From Sphingopyxis terrae subsp. terrae NBRC 15098 (GTDB lineage Bacteria; Pseudomonadota; Alphaproteobacteria; Sphingomonadales; Sphingomonadaceae), in NCBI RefSeq assembly GCF_001610975.1, contig NZ_CP013342.1:496001-560000 (forward strand): a stretch of DNA of 64,000 bases, given 5' to 3'. Of the stretch, positions 18,843-27,936 are shown piece after piece (positions within the stretch are counted from its first letter, which is position 1; each line of letters begins with the position of its first letter). Both the position numbers and the translations under genes were made by a program. Below the pieces are notes generated by a model. The model made no database searches. It was given only the letters and a program-made list of their open reading frames with translations, and had not been told where the DNA came from.

Positions 18843-19117
18843 ACCAGATCAGCGAAACCGTAGAAATCACCAACCAGCGCGGCCTGCACGCCCGCGCCAG
18901 CGCCAAGTTCGTTACCTTCGTCAGCCGCCTGCCCGAAACCGTGTCGGTCGAGGTCGAAAAGGGCGGGTCGCGCGTTTCGGGATCGTCGATCATGGGATTG
19001 ATGATGCTCGGCGCGGCGAAGGGCGACAGCATCACCATCCACACCAGCGGCGACGGCGCCGAAGCCGCGATGCTCAAGCTCGTCGGGCTGGTCAAGGACA
19101 GCTTCGGCGAGGATTGA
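18839..19117 (+). CDS. ptsH: Phosphocarrier protein HPr
   Basis: A 92-residue HPr with the phospho-acceptor H17 in RGLHARAS and the HprK target serine in SGSSIMGLMMLG (S50). Both sites are intact, so it can take phosphate from EI at His and from HprK at Ser. EI is not in the window. Translationally coupled to the EIIA gene (ATGA). Confidence 0.97.
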   Translation: MNQISETVEITNQRGLHARASAKFVTFVSRLPETVSVEVEKGGSRVSGSSIMGLMMLGAAKGDSITIHTSGDGAEAAMLKLVGLVKDSFGED

Positions 19118-19121
19118 TCCG

Positions 19122-19952
19122 ATGGCCCCGACCGGCCAGCAAAACGCCCGCCGTTCCCGAATCGAAAGCCTGTCGAACCCGCTCGTAAAGCGGATGCGGC
19201 TGTTGCGCGAAAAGCGGCATCGCCGCGCCGAAGGGCTGTTCCTGGCCGAAGGGCTGCGCATCGCGACCGAAGCGCGCGAGGCGGGCATATTGCCGCGCTG
19301 GCTGTTTCTGGCCGACGAGGGCGCCGCGCATCCGCTCGCGCGGACGCTGATCGACGCGACGCTGGCGAGCGGCGGAGAGGTGATCGACACGACGCCGGCA
19401 ATCCTCTCCAAATTGTCGGGCAAGGACAATCCGCAGACGATCGTCGGCATCTATGCCGAGCCGCGGACCGCGCTATCCGACCTCGACCGCGACGCGGCGC
19501 CGATCTGGCTGGTTGCCGAACGGCTGCGCGATCCCGGCAATCTGGGCACCATGCTGCGCACCGGCGACGCGGTCGGCGCCGGCGGGTTGATCCTGCTCGG
19601 CGAATCGACCGATCCCTATGGTGTCGAAGCCGTGCGCGCGAGCATGGGGGCGATCTTCACCCAGCGGCTGGTGCAGGCCGAATGGGACGAGTTTCTGCCC
19701 TGGCTGCGCAGCGGGCGCGGCGAACTGGTCGCAACCTGGCTCGGCGACGACACCAAGGATTATCAGGCGGTGCGTTATGCCGCCCCCACCTTCATCCTGA
19801 TCGGCAATGAATCGCAGGGCCTGCCGCAAGCCTATGCCGAAGCCGCCGACGTGCGCGTAAAAATGCCGATGATGGGCAAGGCCGACAGCCTGAACGCGGC
19901 CGTTGCGGCCGCGGTCATGGCCTATGAAGTGCTGAACCAGCAGCGAAGCTGA
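19122..19952 (+). CDS. SpoU/TrmH-family RNA 2'-O-methyltransferase
   Basis: A 276-residue SPOUT enzyme: an N-terminal substrate-binding region (RIESLSNPLVKRMRLLREKRHRRAEGLFLAEG) and the knotted SAM domain with motif 1 RDPGNLGTMLRTGDA, motif 2 ILIGNESQGL and motif 3 VKMPMMGKADSLNAAVA. It methylates a ribose in rRNA or tRNA; the exact target is not predictable. It starts four bases after ptsH and probably shares its transcript. Confidence 0.92.
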   Translation: MAPTGQQNARRSRIESLSNPLVKRMRLLREKRHRRAEGLFLAEGLRIATEAREAGILPRWLFLADEGAAHPLARTLIDATLASGGEVIDTTPAILSKLSGKDNPQTIVGIYAEPRTALSDLDRDAAPIWLVAERLRDPGNLGTMLRTGDAVGAGGLILLGESTDPYGVEAVRASMGAIFTQRLVQAEWDEFLPWLRSGRGELVATWLGDDTKDYQAVRYAAPTFILIGNESQGLPQAYAEAADVRVKMPMMGKADSLNAAVAAAVMAYEVLNQQRS

Positions 19953-20024
19953 ACGCCGGCCATGCAACCTGTTCAGCGGCCGGCCATTGGACCCGAGGTA
20001 ACCGCCGCCGCGAAAGGATTTGTC

Positions 20025-20735
20025 ATGAAGATGCTGCTTGTCCCCGCCCTCGCCGCCGCAGCGACGCTTGCCGGCTGCGCTGCCACCGGCACCGGACCCG
20101 CGACGCCCGCTCCGCCGGCCGAGGCCTATATGGCACTAGGGACCGAGCCGGGCTGGACGCTGGAAATCACGCCCGCGCGCCTTGCCTATAATGGCGATTA
20201 TGGCGCGACGCGCATCGCGGTCGCCAACCCCGGCGCGCGGCCGAGTTTCAACGGCGAGCGCTATGTGACCGGCCGGCTGACCGTCGATGTGACGCACAGC
20301 GCGTGCAGCGACGGGATGAGCGACCGCCGGTATCGCGACACGGTGACCGTCACCGCCGACGGCAAGACGGTGAATGGCTGCGGCGGCGCGATCTTGCCGC
20401 CCGCCGACCTTACCGGCACCAGCTGGACCTTCGTGTCGATTGGTGGCACGCCGGTCGCCGCCGATCGCCCCACCGAGCTGTTCTTTGAGGGAGGACGGAT
20501 GAGCGGCAGCGCGGGCTGCAATCGCTTCGGGGGCAGCTATGCCGTCAAGGACGGCATGCTGACCGCAGGACAGCTTGCGGCGACGCTGATGGCCTGCCCC
20601 GGCGCCGGCATGGCGCAGGAACGCGCCTTCTTCGACCTGATGAAAACGCCGGTGCGGCTGAGCTTCCCGTCCGACGGCACGATGGTGCTGACCGGCGAAA
20701 GCGGCCAGACGGCGGTGCTGAAGCGCGTAATCTGA
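20025..20735 (+). CDS. Lipoprotein with COG3650-like and META (HslJ-like) domains
   Basis: A 236-residue protein with a lipoprotein signal (lipobox LAGC, C18) and so anchored in the envelope. Residues about 40-125 (GTEPGWTLEI ... CSDGMSDRRY ... GCGG) resemble the COG3650 domain, and residues about 128-236 (LTGTSWTFVSIGG, MSGSAGCNRFGGSY, TLMACPGAGMAQERAFF) are a META domain as in heat-shock protein HslJ. The function of both is poorly known; roles in stress or antibiotic tolerance have been reported for META proteins. ATG 20025 follows AAAGGA; the longer frame from 19962 would bury the signal peptide. Confidence 0.85.
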   Translation: MKMLLVPALAAAATLAGCAATGTGPATPAPPAEAYMALGTEPGWTLEITPARLAYNGDYGATRIAVANPGARPSFNGERYVTGRLTVDVTHSACSDGMSDRRYRDTVTVTADGKTVNGCGGAILPPADLTGTSWTFVSIGGTPVAADRPTELFFEGGRMSGSAGCNRFGGSYAVKDGMLTAGQLAATLMACPGAGMAQERAFFDLMKTPVRLSFPSDGTMVLTGESGQTAVLKRVI

Positions 20736-20772
20736 CGCGCCATATCGCTTCCGCCCGCGCGGGGGCGACAGG

Positions 20773-22128
20773 TCATTCGCTCGCGTCGTTTACCGCAGCC
20801 GGTGCCGCCGCAAGCTTCGCCAGCGGCCGCGCCGCCTGTTCGGCAACGGGCAGCACGGGAATTTCCTTGCCGCCCGTCTCGACGTCGAGCGCCTCGAAAC
20901 GCTTCGCCTGCGTCAGCACCTGGCTTTCGAAGCTGCCCACAAAGGCGTTGTAGGCGCCGGTCGCCTGATCCAGATTCTTGCCGACGCGGGCGATATGCCC
21001 GCCCATCGTCGCCATGCGCGCATAAAGCTCCTTGCCGAGCGCGGCGATCTCGCGCGCCTGCCCCGCCAGCTTTTCCTGCCGCCAGACCGCCGCGACGGTG
21101 CGCGCAATCGCGATCAGGTTGGTCGGCGTGGCGAGCAGCACCTTGCGGTCGAAGGCATAATCCCAAAGCTCGGCGTCATGATCGAGCGCGGCGGCGAGGA
21201 AATGTTCGCCGGGAACGAACATCACCACATAGTCGGGCGTGTCGTCGAACTGGTTCCAATAGGCTTTGGCGCTCAGCGTGTTGACGTGCGCCTTCATCGC
21301 CGCGGCATGTGCGGCGAGATGCGCGGTCTTTTCGGCTTCGTCGACCGCGCCGAACGCGTCCTGATAGGCGTTGAGCGACACTTTGGCGTCGATGACCAGG
21401 CTTTGCCCGCCCGGCACCTTGACCACGACGTCGGGACGCAGCCGCCCGCCTTCGCCATCGGCGACGCTTACTTCGGTCTGGAAATCGGCATGTTCGGACA
21501 GGCCGCAGCTTTCGAGCACATTGCGCAGCTGTTGCTCGCCCCAGCGGCCGCGCGCCTTGGGCGCGTTGCGCAGCGCGTTGACCAGCTTCGCCGCCTCGCT
21601 CGACACGCGCTCGGTCCCTTCGCGCATGGCGGCGATCTGGCCGTGCAGCAGCCCGAAGGCGTCGCGACGTTCGGCCTCGACCTTGCCGACCGCCTCTTCA
21701 TATTTGGCCAGCCGTTCGTGAACCGGCTGGAGCAGCGCCTTCAGATTCTGCCCCGCGCTTTCCTCACTCTGGCGGAACCGCTGATCGGCACGTTCGAGGA
21801 AGTTTTTCTGCGCCTCGCCCAGCATCGCCTGTCCGACCTCGCGGAATTGCGCGGTGAGCGCCGCCTGTGCCTCCTTGAGCTGCGCGATCTGCGCGTCGTG
21901 GGCCGCGTCGCGCGCCTTTTGTTCGGCGAGCAGCGACGCGAGCTGGATATCGGCGGCCTTGCGTGCCTCCGCTTCGGCGGCGAGATCGGTGACGGCGACC
22001 CTGAACCGTTCGGCGAGCCCGTCGCGTTCGGCCTTGAGCCCGCCCGCCTGCCGTCCAGCGAACAGCCAGCCGATCACGGCACCGACGACAAGGGCGGCAA
22101 CGACGGCTAGGAGCAGGGGCAAGGTCAT
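20773..22128 (-). CDS. rmuC: DNA recombination protein RmuC
   Basis: A 451-residue protein: one N-terminal membrane segment (about 3-23), a long Ala/Glu-rich coiled coil (about 30-190), then the RmuC domain (RGRWGEQQLRNVLESCGL, RLRPDVVVKVPGGQSLVIDAKVSLNAY), a PD-(D/E)XK nuclease-like fold with D and DAK in place. RmuC limits inversions at short inverted repeats in E. coli. It is convergent with the META lipoprotein gene. Confidence 0.95.
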   Translation of the reverse strand: MTLPLLLAVVAALVVGAVIGWLFAGRQAGGLKAERDGLAERFRVAVTDLAAEAEARKAADIQLASLLAEQKARDAAHDAQIAQLKEAQAALTAQFREVGQAMLGEAQKNFLERADQRFRQSEESAGQNLKALLQPVHERLAKYEEAVGKVEAERRDAFGLLHGQIAAMREGTERVSSEAAKLVNALRNAPKARGRWGEQQLRNVLESCGLSEHADFQTEVSVADGEGGRLRPDVVVKVPGGQSLVIDAKVSLNAYQDAFGAVDEAEKTAHLAAHAAAMKAHVNTLSAKAYWNQFDDTPDYVVMFVPGEHFLAAALDHDAELWDYAFDRKVLLATPTNLIAIARTVAAVWRQEKLAGQAREIAALGKELYARMATMGGHIARVGKNLDQATGAYNAFVGSFESQVLTQAKRFEALDVETGGKEIPVLPVAEQAARPLAKLAAAPAAVNDASE

Positions 22129-22213
22129 CTGCGGAACATAGGACGAACGCAGCGCGCTTGGCTAGCCGCTAATTTAGTGACCCGATCTGCCGGAGGCTCC
22201 CTCGCCCGGCGCG

Positions 22214-23845
22214 TCAGCCCTTGTCATAGGCATTGCGGCCGCGCGTCGCGGTCATCCGGTGCGACGAGGCGAGCGCGCGGTCGTGGCTGCGCACCGAGCT
22301 GACGAAATGCCAGTCGGCAGTGACACGCTCGGGCGTCAGCGCCACCGTCGCATAGCCGCGATCGCGCGTGTTCGCCCAGCGCAGCTGCGGCGACGTGGCG
22401 CGCAGGGCGGCGACCCGTATGTCGTCGGGGATGGCCGGCGTGTAGCTTTCGAACCCCGGCGAGGTGACGCTGTGTCCGCCGACCTCGATCCCCGCCGGTC
22501 GGCCGCCATGCGTCAGGTCGAAGGCCCAGGCATTGTGGCTGTCGCCCGACAGGGTGACGAGATTGGCGCCGGCGCGCTGCGCCGCGGCGAGCAGGCGGTC
22601 GCGCGCGGCGGGATAGCCGTCCCAACTGTCCATATTGAGCGGCAGCCCGGCCTTGGCGGCGAGCTGACCGATCTCGACCCGGCGCTGCACATAGTCGGGC
22701 AGGTTGGCGCCGAACCAGTTTTTCGATTCGGGCGGCGTGAACAGGCTGCCCATGACAATCTGCTGCGCGCAGACCTGCCAACGCGTGCCAGATTTCGCCG
22801 ATGCCGCGAAGCCGTCGAACAGCCATTTTTCCTGCTCACTGCCCAGCAACTGCCGCGCTGGGTCGCGATAACCGGTTTCGGCAAATTGCTTGAGCGCGGC
22901 GGCCGCGTCGCCCTTGTCGGCAAGGATGTCGCCGATCTCGAACTGCTTGTCGCGCGCGGTGATGCGCGTTTCGGGCAGGAAGATCGTCGCCAGATCGCCG
23001 ACCTGATAGCTGCGCCAGCGCGCGCCGCCGACCGGCATCCATTCGTCATAGGCGCGCATGGCGGCGGCTTCGCGCGCGCTCCAGTCGCCCTCGTCGGGTT
23101 GGTGGTTTTCGGCCCCGCCCTTCCAGGTGTCATTGGCAAATTCATGATCGTCCCACTGCGCGACGATCGGGAACAGCTGGTGAAGGCGCTGCAAATCGGC
23201 GTCGCTGCGATAGGCGGCATAGCGCAGCCGGTAATCGGCGAGCGCGATCAGCTCGTTCGAAGGCTGGATCAGGCGGCCGGGCACCGCCTCTTTCGCCGAC
23301 GGATAGGTGCCGACCTTATATTCGTAGAGATAATCGCCGACGTGAACGACCAGATCGATGTCCGAACGGGCGGCCGCATGGCCATAGGCGTTGAACCAGC
23401 CGAAGGGCAGATTCGCGCAGGAGAACAGCGCCAGGGTGAAGGCGCCCGCTGCCCCTTCCGGCAAGGTGCGCGTACGCCCCGTCACCGACATCGTGCCGTC
23501 GGGCGCGACAAAGCGATAGAAATACCAGCGGCCGGGCTCGAGACCGTCGACGCGCAGCTTGGCGGTGTGATCCGCGTCGCCGGCGGCGGTGACGCTGCCG
23601 CCACCGACGATGCGCACGAAGTCGGCCGTGTCCGACACCTCGGCCGTCAGCGCGGTGTCGGCCGCAGCGGCATAGCGCGTCCATAGCAGCACCGACCGCG
23701 GACCGGGCTCGCCACTCGCGACCCCGTGGGTGAAGCCCTGTGCCGCCATCGCCTGCGCCGCGCCAGGCAAGGCCATGGCGGCAAGCCCTGCCGTGCCGAG
23801 CTTCATCAGCAGGCGGCGATCCATTTCGGCCCAAAGCTGGTGCAT
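22214..23845 (-). CDS. phoD: Alkaline phosphatase D / phosphodiesterase, Tat-exported
   Basis: A 543-residue PhoD-family enzyme. A twin-arginine signal (MDRRLLMKLGTAGLAAMALP) predicts folded export. Metal-site blocks are present: LALFSCANLPFG, VVHVGDYLYEY, AQWDDHEFANDTW and LSGDSHNAWAFDL. PhoD enzymes hydrolyse phosphate mono- and diesters with Fe(III)/Ca cofactors. ATG 23845 is chosen because GGGAGGAAAATCG precedes it; 14 codons upstream are also open. A half Pho-box-like TTGTCAT is present about 50 bp upstream, but no full box. Confidence 0.93.
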   Translation of the reverse strand: MHQLWAEMDRRLLMKLGTAGLAAMALPGAAQAMAAQGFTHGVASGEPGPRSVLLWTRYAAAADTALTAEVSDTADFVRIVGGGSVTAAGDADHTAKLRVDGLEPGRWYFYRFVAPDGTMSVTGRTRTLPEGAAGAFTLALFSCANLPFGWFNAYGHAAARSDIDLVVHVGDYLYEYKVGTYPSAKEAVPGRLIQPSNELIALADYRLRYAAYRSDADLQRLHQLFPIVAQWDDHEFANDTWKGGAENHQPDEGDWSAREAAAMRAYDEWMPVGGARWRSYQVGDLATIFLPETRITARDKQFEIGDILADKGDAAAALKQFAETGYRDPARQLLGSEQEKWLFDGFAASAKSGTRWQVCAQQIVMGSLFTPPESKNWFGANLPDYVQRRVEIGQLAAKAGLPLNMDSWDGYPAARDRLLAAAQRAGANLVTLSGDSHNAWAFDLTHGGRPAGIEVGGHSVTSPGFESYTPAIPDDIRVAALRATSPQLRWANTRDRGYATVALTPERVTADWHFVSSVRSHDRALASSHRMTATRGRNAYDKG

Positions 23846-23863
23846 CGATTTTCCTCCCGTCTC

Positions 23864-23881
23864 GCCGGGTCTGTGCCCGGC
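23864..23881 (-). promoter_or_regulatory. Hairpin in the phoD leader
   Basis: Perfect 6-bp inverted repeat GCCGGG-tctgtg-CCCGGC, 18 bp before the phoD start and just downstream of the DUF3667 stop. It may mark the end of the DUF3667 transcript; no T-run. Confidence 0.3.
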
Positions 23882-23900
23882 TTTCATGACAATTATGCGC

Positions 23901-25034
23901 TCACCCGCTCATACCGAGCGCGAGCAACAGCAGCATGAAAGCGATGACCGCGAACAAGCTGAAGAAAAGCAGCAGGGTCGTCCGTGCAAGCGCACCGACG
24001 CGCGACGAGCGATAGGCGCCGCGAAGCTGGCGATACATGTGGAACGGAACATAGAGCATCGCGAAGAAGGTCGCGAGATCGCCCAGCAACGTCAGATTGA
24101 GCAGCCGCACCACGACGAAGAGTAGCAGCATGAAGCTGATCGAATAGGTGACGAAGACGAAATGGTCATAGGTGTGGAAACGCCGGCTGAACGGATAGAG
24201 CAGCCACATGAAGGGCAGCGACAACGGGATCAGCGCCCAGGCGAATTTATAGGCGTTGGCCTGCAATTTGTAGAGAATCAGCGCCGGGTTCGCGAACGCC
24301 TTTTGCAGACCATGGTCGATGAAGGGCACCCCCGTATCGACCTTGTTGCGCGTGACGAAATCGGCGCTGGTCTTCACCTGATCGACGGGGTTGTCGAGAA
24401 CCGGCGGCCCCGCGGCGCGGTCGGCCGTGCGCTCATCCTTGCTGCGGCTCCGCGAAATGCCTAGATAGTCGGCACTTTTCTGAAGAGTGGCGCGCTCGTC
24501 CTGCAATTCCTGGCGCTGCGCCGCGGGGAGATCCTTTTTCGCAAGTTCGGTATCGATACGGTCGACCTCGACCTGCATGCTGTCCTTGATCGCGGCCGAT
24601 CGCGTCTGTTCGGCCGCGGCCTTGTTCAGTTCCTCCCCGACACCGCCGCCCGCGCCGACCATCGCCAGCACCGCATACGTCAGGAACACCGCAAACAGGA
24701 ACAGCGCCAGCGGCGAAATGAAGCTCGCCCGCTCGCCGTGAATGTAGCGGCGCGTCAGATCGCCAGGCCGCCATGTCAGGAGCGGCAGCGTGTTCCACAG
24801 CTTGCCCTCGAAATGAAAGATGGCGTGAACCAGATCATGTCCGATCGCGCCGAAGCTGCGATGGACATCGGCCTTCTGCCCGCAGCGGTGGCAGTGCGAC
24901 CCGCGCAACACCGTCCCGCAATTGAGGCAGCGGGCGCCCGCGTGCGCGCTGCCTTCGCCATGCCCCGGCTCGATCGCGCGGCCTGCAAGCCCTGCCGTGA
25001 TCGCCGCCCCGAATGCTTCGATGTCCCCGCTCAT
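23901..25034 (-). CDS. DUF3667 family membrane protein with zinc ribbon
   Basis: A 377-residue protein. Residues 36-51 form a CxxC...CxxC zinc ribbon (CLNCG, CHRCG), then FGAIGHDLVHAIFHFEGKLWNTL, characteristic of DUF3667. About five membrane segments follow (near 105, 270, 305, 325 and 355). Between the first and second segment is a charged, helical insertion of roughly 90 residues rich in Glu, Lys and Ala (about 130-220), probably a coiled coil. Its function is unknown. It may be co-transcribed with phoD, 55 bp downstream. Confidence 0.85.
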   Translation of the reverse strand: MSGDIEAFGAAITAGLAGRAIEPGHGEGSAHAGARCLNCGTVLRGSHCHRCGQKADVHRSFGAIGHDLVHAIFHFEGKLWNTLPLLTWRPGDLTRRYIHGERASFISPLALFLFAVFLTYAVLAMVGAGGGVGEELNKAAAEQTRSAAIKDSMQVEVDRIDTELAKKDLPAAQRQELQDERATLQKSADYLGISRSRSKDERTADRAAGPPVLDNPVDQVKTSADFVTRNKVDTGVPFIDHGLQKAFANPALILYKLQANAYKFAWALIPLSLPFMWLLYPFSRRFHTYDHFVFVTYSISFMLLLFVVVRLLNLTLLGDLATFFAMLYVPFHMYRQLRGAYRSSRVGALARTTLLLFFSLFAVIAFMLLLLALGMSG

Positions 25035-25113
25035 GCGCCCTGACTAGTGGGCCGAATGACCTCGTGCAACGGGGCTTTCGGGAATCACGCCAAAAGTGAT
25101 ATTGGCCCGTCGC

Positions 25114-26409
25114 ATGAACGCTGAAACCTCCACAGCCCTCGGCGCCGCGCTGCACCATAACGACGCGGATACGCTGATCGCCGACATGGGCGCACGCGCA
25201 CGCTTGGCAGCGAAGGCGCTCGCGGTGGCGACGACAGCCGAAAAGGCCAAGGCGCTGCGCACGGCTGCGGCCGAGCTGCGCGCGCGCGCCGCGACGATCC
25301 TGGATGCCAATGCGCGCGATATGGAGGCGGGGCGCGAAGGCGGCCTGTCGTCGGCGATGATCGACCGGCTGCGCCTCGACGAGAATCGGCTCGCCGCGAT
25401 TGCCGACGCGGTCGAGGGTATTGCCGGCCTGCCCGACCCGGTCGGCGCCGAAATCGACCGGACCGAGCGCCCCAACGGCATGACGCTGGCCCGCGTGCGC
25501 GTTCCGCTGGGCGTCGTCGGCATCATCTATGAAAGCCGCCCGAACGTCACCGCCGATGCTGCGGCGCTGGGGCTGATGTCGGGCAATGCGGTAATCCTGC
25601 GCGGCGGCAGCGAGGCGGTTCACTCGAACCGAGCGATCCACGCCGCACTCGCCGCGGGTCTCGCCCAGACCGGCCTCCCCACCGATGCCGTGCAACTGGT
25701 GCCGACGCAGGACCGCGCCGCGGTGGGAGCGCTGCTCCGCGCGCAGGGCCTGATCGACATCATCATCCCGCGCGGCGGCAAGGGGCTGGTCGCCCGCGTG
25801 CAAGACGAGGCGCGCGTACCCGTGCTCGCCCATCTCGACGGGATCAATCATCTCTATATCGACGGCGCCGCCGATCCCGCCAAGGCGGTGGATCTTGCGG
25901 TCAACGCCAAGATGCGCCGCACCGGCGTCTGCGGCGCGACCGAAACGATCCTGATCGACCGGGCCTATCCCGCGCCGCTTGCCATCGTCGACGCGCTGAT
26001 CGCCGCGAGCTGCGAAGTGCGCGGCGATGCCGCCATCGCGGCGCTCAGCTCCCATGTCACGCGCGCGAGCGCGACTGATTGGGACTGCGAATATCTCGAC
26101 GCGATCGTCTCGATCGCCGCGGTCGACGGGATCGAGGGCGCGCTGTCGCATATCGACGCCCACTCCAGCCACCACACCGACGCGATCGTCACCGAGGATG
26201 TCGCGACCGCCGAGCGGTTCCTGTCCGAAGTCGACAGTGCGATCGTCATGCACAACGCCTCGACGCAATTCGCCGACGGCGGCGAGTTCGGCCTTGGCGC
26301 CGAGATCGGAATCGCGACGGGACGCCTCCACGCACGCGGCCCCGTCGCACTCGAAGGGCTCACCACCTATAAATGGCTGGTGCGCGGGAGCGGGCAGGTT
26401 CGACCCTGA
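25114..26409 (+). CDS. proA: Gamma-glutamyl phosphate reductase
   Basis: A 431-residue cytosolic enzyme that reduces gamma-glutamyl phosphate with NADPH to glutamate semialdehyde in proline synthesis. The aldehyde-dehydrogenase fold shows the catalytic Cys in [13 protein letters not shown] and the family block [23 protein letters not shown] 25114 (MNAETS) is preferred over the GTG six codons upstream. Its 3' end overlaps nadD by 37 bp. The partner proB is not in the window. Confidence 0.97.
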   Translation: MNAETSTALGAALHHNDADTLIADMGARARLAAKALAVATTAEKAKALRTAAAELRARAATILDANARDMEAGREGGLSSAMIDRLRLDENRLAAIADAVEGIAGLPDPVGAEIDRTERPNGMTLARVRVPLGVVGIIYESRPNVTADAAALGLMSGNAVILRGGSEAVHSNRAIHAALAAGLAQTGLPTDAVQLVPTQDRAAVGALLRAQGLIDIIIPRGGKGLVARVQDEARVPVLAHLDGINHLYIDGAADPAKAVDLAVNAKMRRTGVCGATETILIDRAYPAPLAIVDALIAASCEVRGDAAIAALSSHVTRASATDWDCEYLDAIVSIAAVDGIEGALSHIDAHSSHHTDAIVTEDVATAERFLSEVDSAIVMHNASTQFADGGEFGLGAEIGIATGRLHARGPVALEGLTTYKWLVRGSGQVRP

Positions 26410-27068
26410 CCCGTCCGCTTACCACCGGCCTCCTCGGCGGCAGCTTTAATCCCGCGCATAGCGGGCACCGCGCGATCAGTCTTGACGCGATCGATGCGCT
26501 GAGGCTCGACGAGCTGTGGTGGCTCGTTTCGCCCGGCAATCCGCTCAAGGCGCAGGCGGGCATGGCGCCGCTTGCCGCCCGGTTGGCCTCGGCACAGCGC
26601 ATGGCGCGGCGCTCGCCGATCCGCGCCACCGCGATCGAGGCCGAGCTGGGTACGCGCTATACGGTCGACACGCTGCGCGCGCTCATCCATCGCTATCCGA
26701 ATCGGCGCTTCATCTGGATCATGGGCGCCGACAATCTGGTTCAATTGCCTCGCTGGCGCGACTGGCGGGAGATTGCGCGATTGATGCCGATTGCGGTTAT
26801 CGCGCGTCCGGGCTATAATGGCCGCACCCATGCTGCAGAGGCGATGGGTTGGCTGCGGCGCTTTGTCCGGCCCGCGGACCAGAAACGTCTTTGGACAGAC
26901 TGGAGACCGCCTGCCCTCGTGTTCCTGCGTTTTTCGCCCGATGTGCGATCCGCAACTGCAATACGGCAGGCCAACCCCCGCTGGTTCGAAAGCTATGCAG
27001 GCCGCGCGCTGCGCGACCCTGTCACGCATTCGCGGCTGGCCATGGATGAAAGGAATGAAACCGCTTGA
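26373..27068 (+). CDS. nadD: Nicotinate-nucleotide adenylyltransferase
   Basis: A 231-residue nucleotidyltransferase joining nicotinate mononucleotide to ATP in NAD synthesis. The ATP-binding [13 protein letters not shown] and the distal SATAIR motif are intact. The only ATG that gives the complete fold is at 26373, inside proA, adding about 15 residues before the first strand; no other start lies between. The gene overlaps rsfS by four bases. Confidence 0.95.
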   Translation: MAGARERAGSTLTRPLTTGLLGGSFNPAHSGHRAISLDAIDALRLDELWWLVSPGNPLKAQAGMAPLAARLASAQRMARRSPIRATAIEAELGTRYTVDTLRALIHRYPNRRFIWIMGADNLVQLPRWRDWREIARLMPIAVIARPGYNGRTHAAEAMGWLRRFVRPADQKRLWTDWRPPALVFLRFSPDVRSATAIRQANPRWFESYAGRALRDPVTHSRLAMDERNETA

Positions 27069-27475
27069 TAGCCGCCAGTAAGGATGCCGCGCCCGGCGCC
27101 GCGTCCGCACCCAAGTCTTCGGACGACAGCGTGGAAAGCCTCCACGCGCTGATCCTTCACCAGCTGGACGAGGATCAGGCCCAGGAAACCATTTCCATCC
27201 CGCTTGTCGGCAAGAGCAGCATCGCCGACCATATGGTGATCGCGAGCGGTCGGTCGACGCGCCATGTGTCGGCAATCGCCGACAAGCTGGCGCAGCGGAT
27301 CAAGCAGGAAACGGGCCGGCCGGTCCGCGTCGAGGGGCTGCCCAATGCTGATTGGGTGCTGATCGACGCCGGCGACGTGATCGTCCACTTGTTCCGTCCG
27401 GAAGTTCGCAGCTTCTATAATCTCGAACGCATGTGGTCGTTCGGCGATGCACCGCCGGTTGCCGCGGTAAATTGA
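27065..27475 (+). CDS. rsfS: Ribosome silencing factor RsfS
   Basis: A 136-residue protein of the RsfS/Iojap family: LDEDQAQETISIPLVGKSSIADHMVIASG, the VEGLPNADWVLIDAGDVIVHLF core and the terminal RSFYNLERMWS. It binds uL14 of the large ribosomal subunit and blocks subunit joining under starvation. The start is probably TTG at 27065, which overlaps the nadD stop (TTGA); a GTG at 27131 would remove the 22-residue Ala/Ser-rich head. No in-frame ATG occurs before the conserved domain. Confidence 0.94.
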   Translation: MIAASKDAAPGAASAPKSSDDSVESLHALILHQLDEDQAQETISIPLVGKSSIADHMVIASGRSTRHVSAIADKLAQRIKQETGRPVRVEGLPNADWVLIDAGDVIVHLFRPEVRSFYNLERMWSFGDAPPVAAVN

Positions 27476-27507
27476 CGCCTTTGCCTCGCTAACGTAGGCG
27501 AGGCGTC
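27474..27507 (+). promoter_or_regulatory. Hairpin covering the rlmH ribosome-binding site
   Basis: GACGCCT (27474-27480) pairs with AGGCGTC (27501-27507), with an inner GCC/GGC, and the right arm abuts the rlmH ATG and includes its GAGG. Ribosomes finishing rsfS, whose stop lies in the left arm, would open it. This suggests translational coupling; it is inferred from sequence only. Confidence 0.4.
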
Positions 27508-27936
27508 ATGTTGCTGCACATCATCGCGCGCGGGCGCATCGGGCGCGGGCCCGAGGCCGAACTGGTCGAGCGCTATATGAAGCGCGTGACCTGGGCGCAG
27601 AAGATTTCGGAGCTTCCCGACACCGGCGGCCGCGTGCCCGCCGCACCCGTCGGCAGTCGCACCGTGCTGCTCGACGAAGGCGGCGAACAGATGTCGTCGC
27701 TCGAATTCGCCAAACTGCTGGAAAAATGGCGCGACGGCGGCGTACGCGAGGCACGATTCTGTCTTGGTGCCGCCGACGGCTTCACCCCCGACGAGCGCGA
27801 AGGGGCCGACAAGGTCATCGCCTTCGGCCGCGCGACCTGGCCGCATCTGATGGCGCGCGCGATGCTCGCCGAGCAATTGTGGCGCGCCACCAGCATCGTT
27901 GCGGGCCACCCCTATCACCGCGAAGGCCGCCAATGA
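27508..27936 (+). CDS. rlmH: 23S rRNA pseudouridine-1915 N3-methyltransferase
   Basis: A 142-residue SPOUT methyltransferase. Family motifs: LLDEGGEQMSSLEFA, CLGAADGF and the C-terminal RATSIVAGHPYHREGRQ. It modifies pseudouridine 1915 in helix 69 of 23S rRNA on assembled ribosomes. It lies directly after rsfS, as in many bacteria, and overlaps the envC-like gene by four bases. Confidence 0.97.
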   Translation: MLLHIIARGRIGRGPEAELVERYMKRVTWAQKISELPDTGGRVPAAPVGSRTVLLDEGGEQMSSLEFAKLLEKWRDGGVREARFCLGAADGFTPDEREGADKVIAFGRATWPHLMARAMLAEQLWRATSIVAGHPYHREGRQ

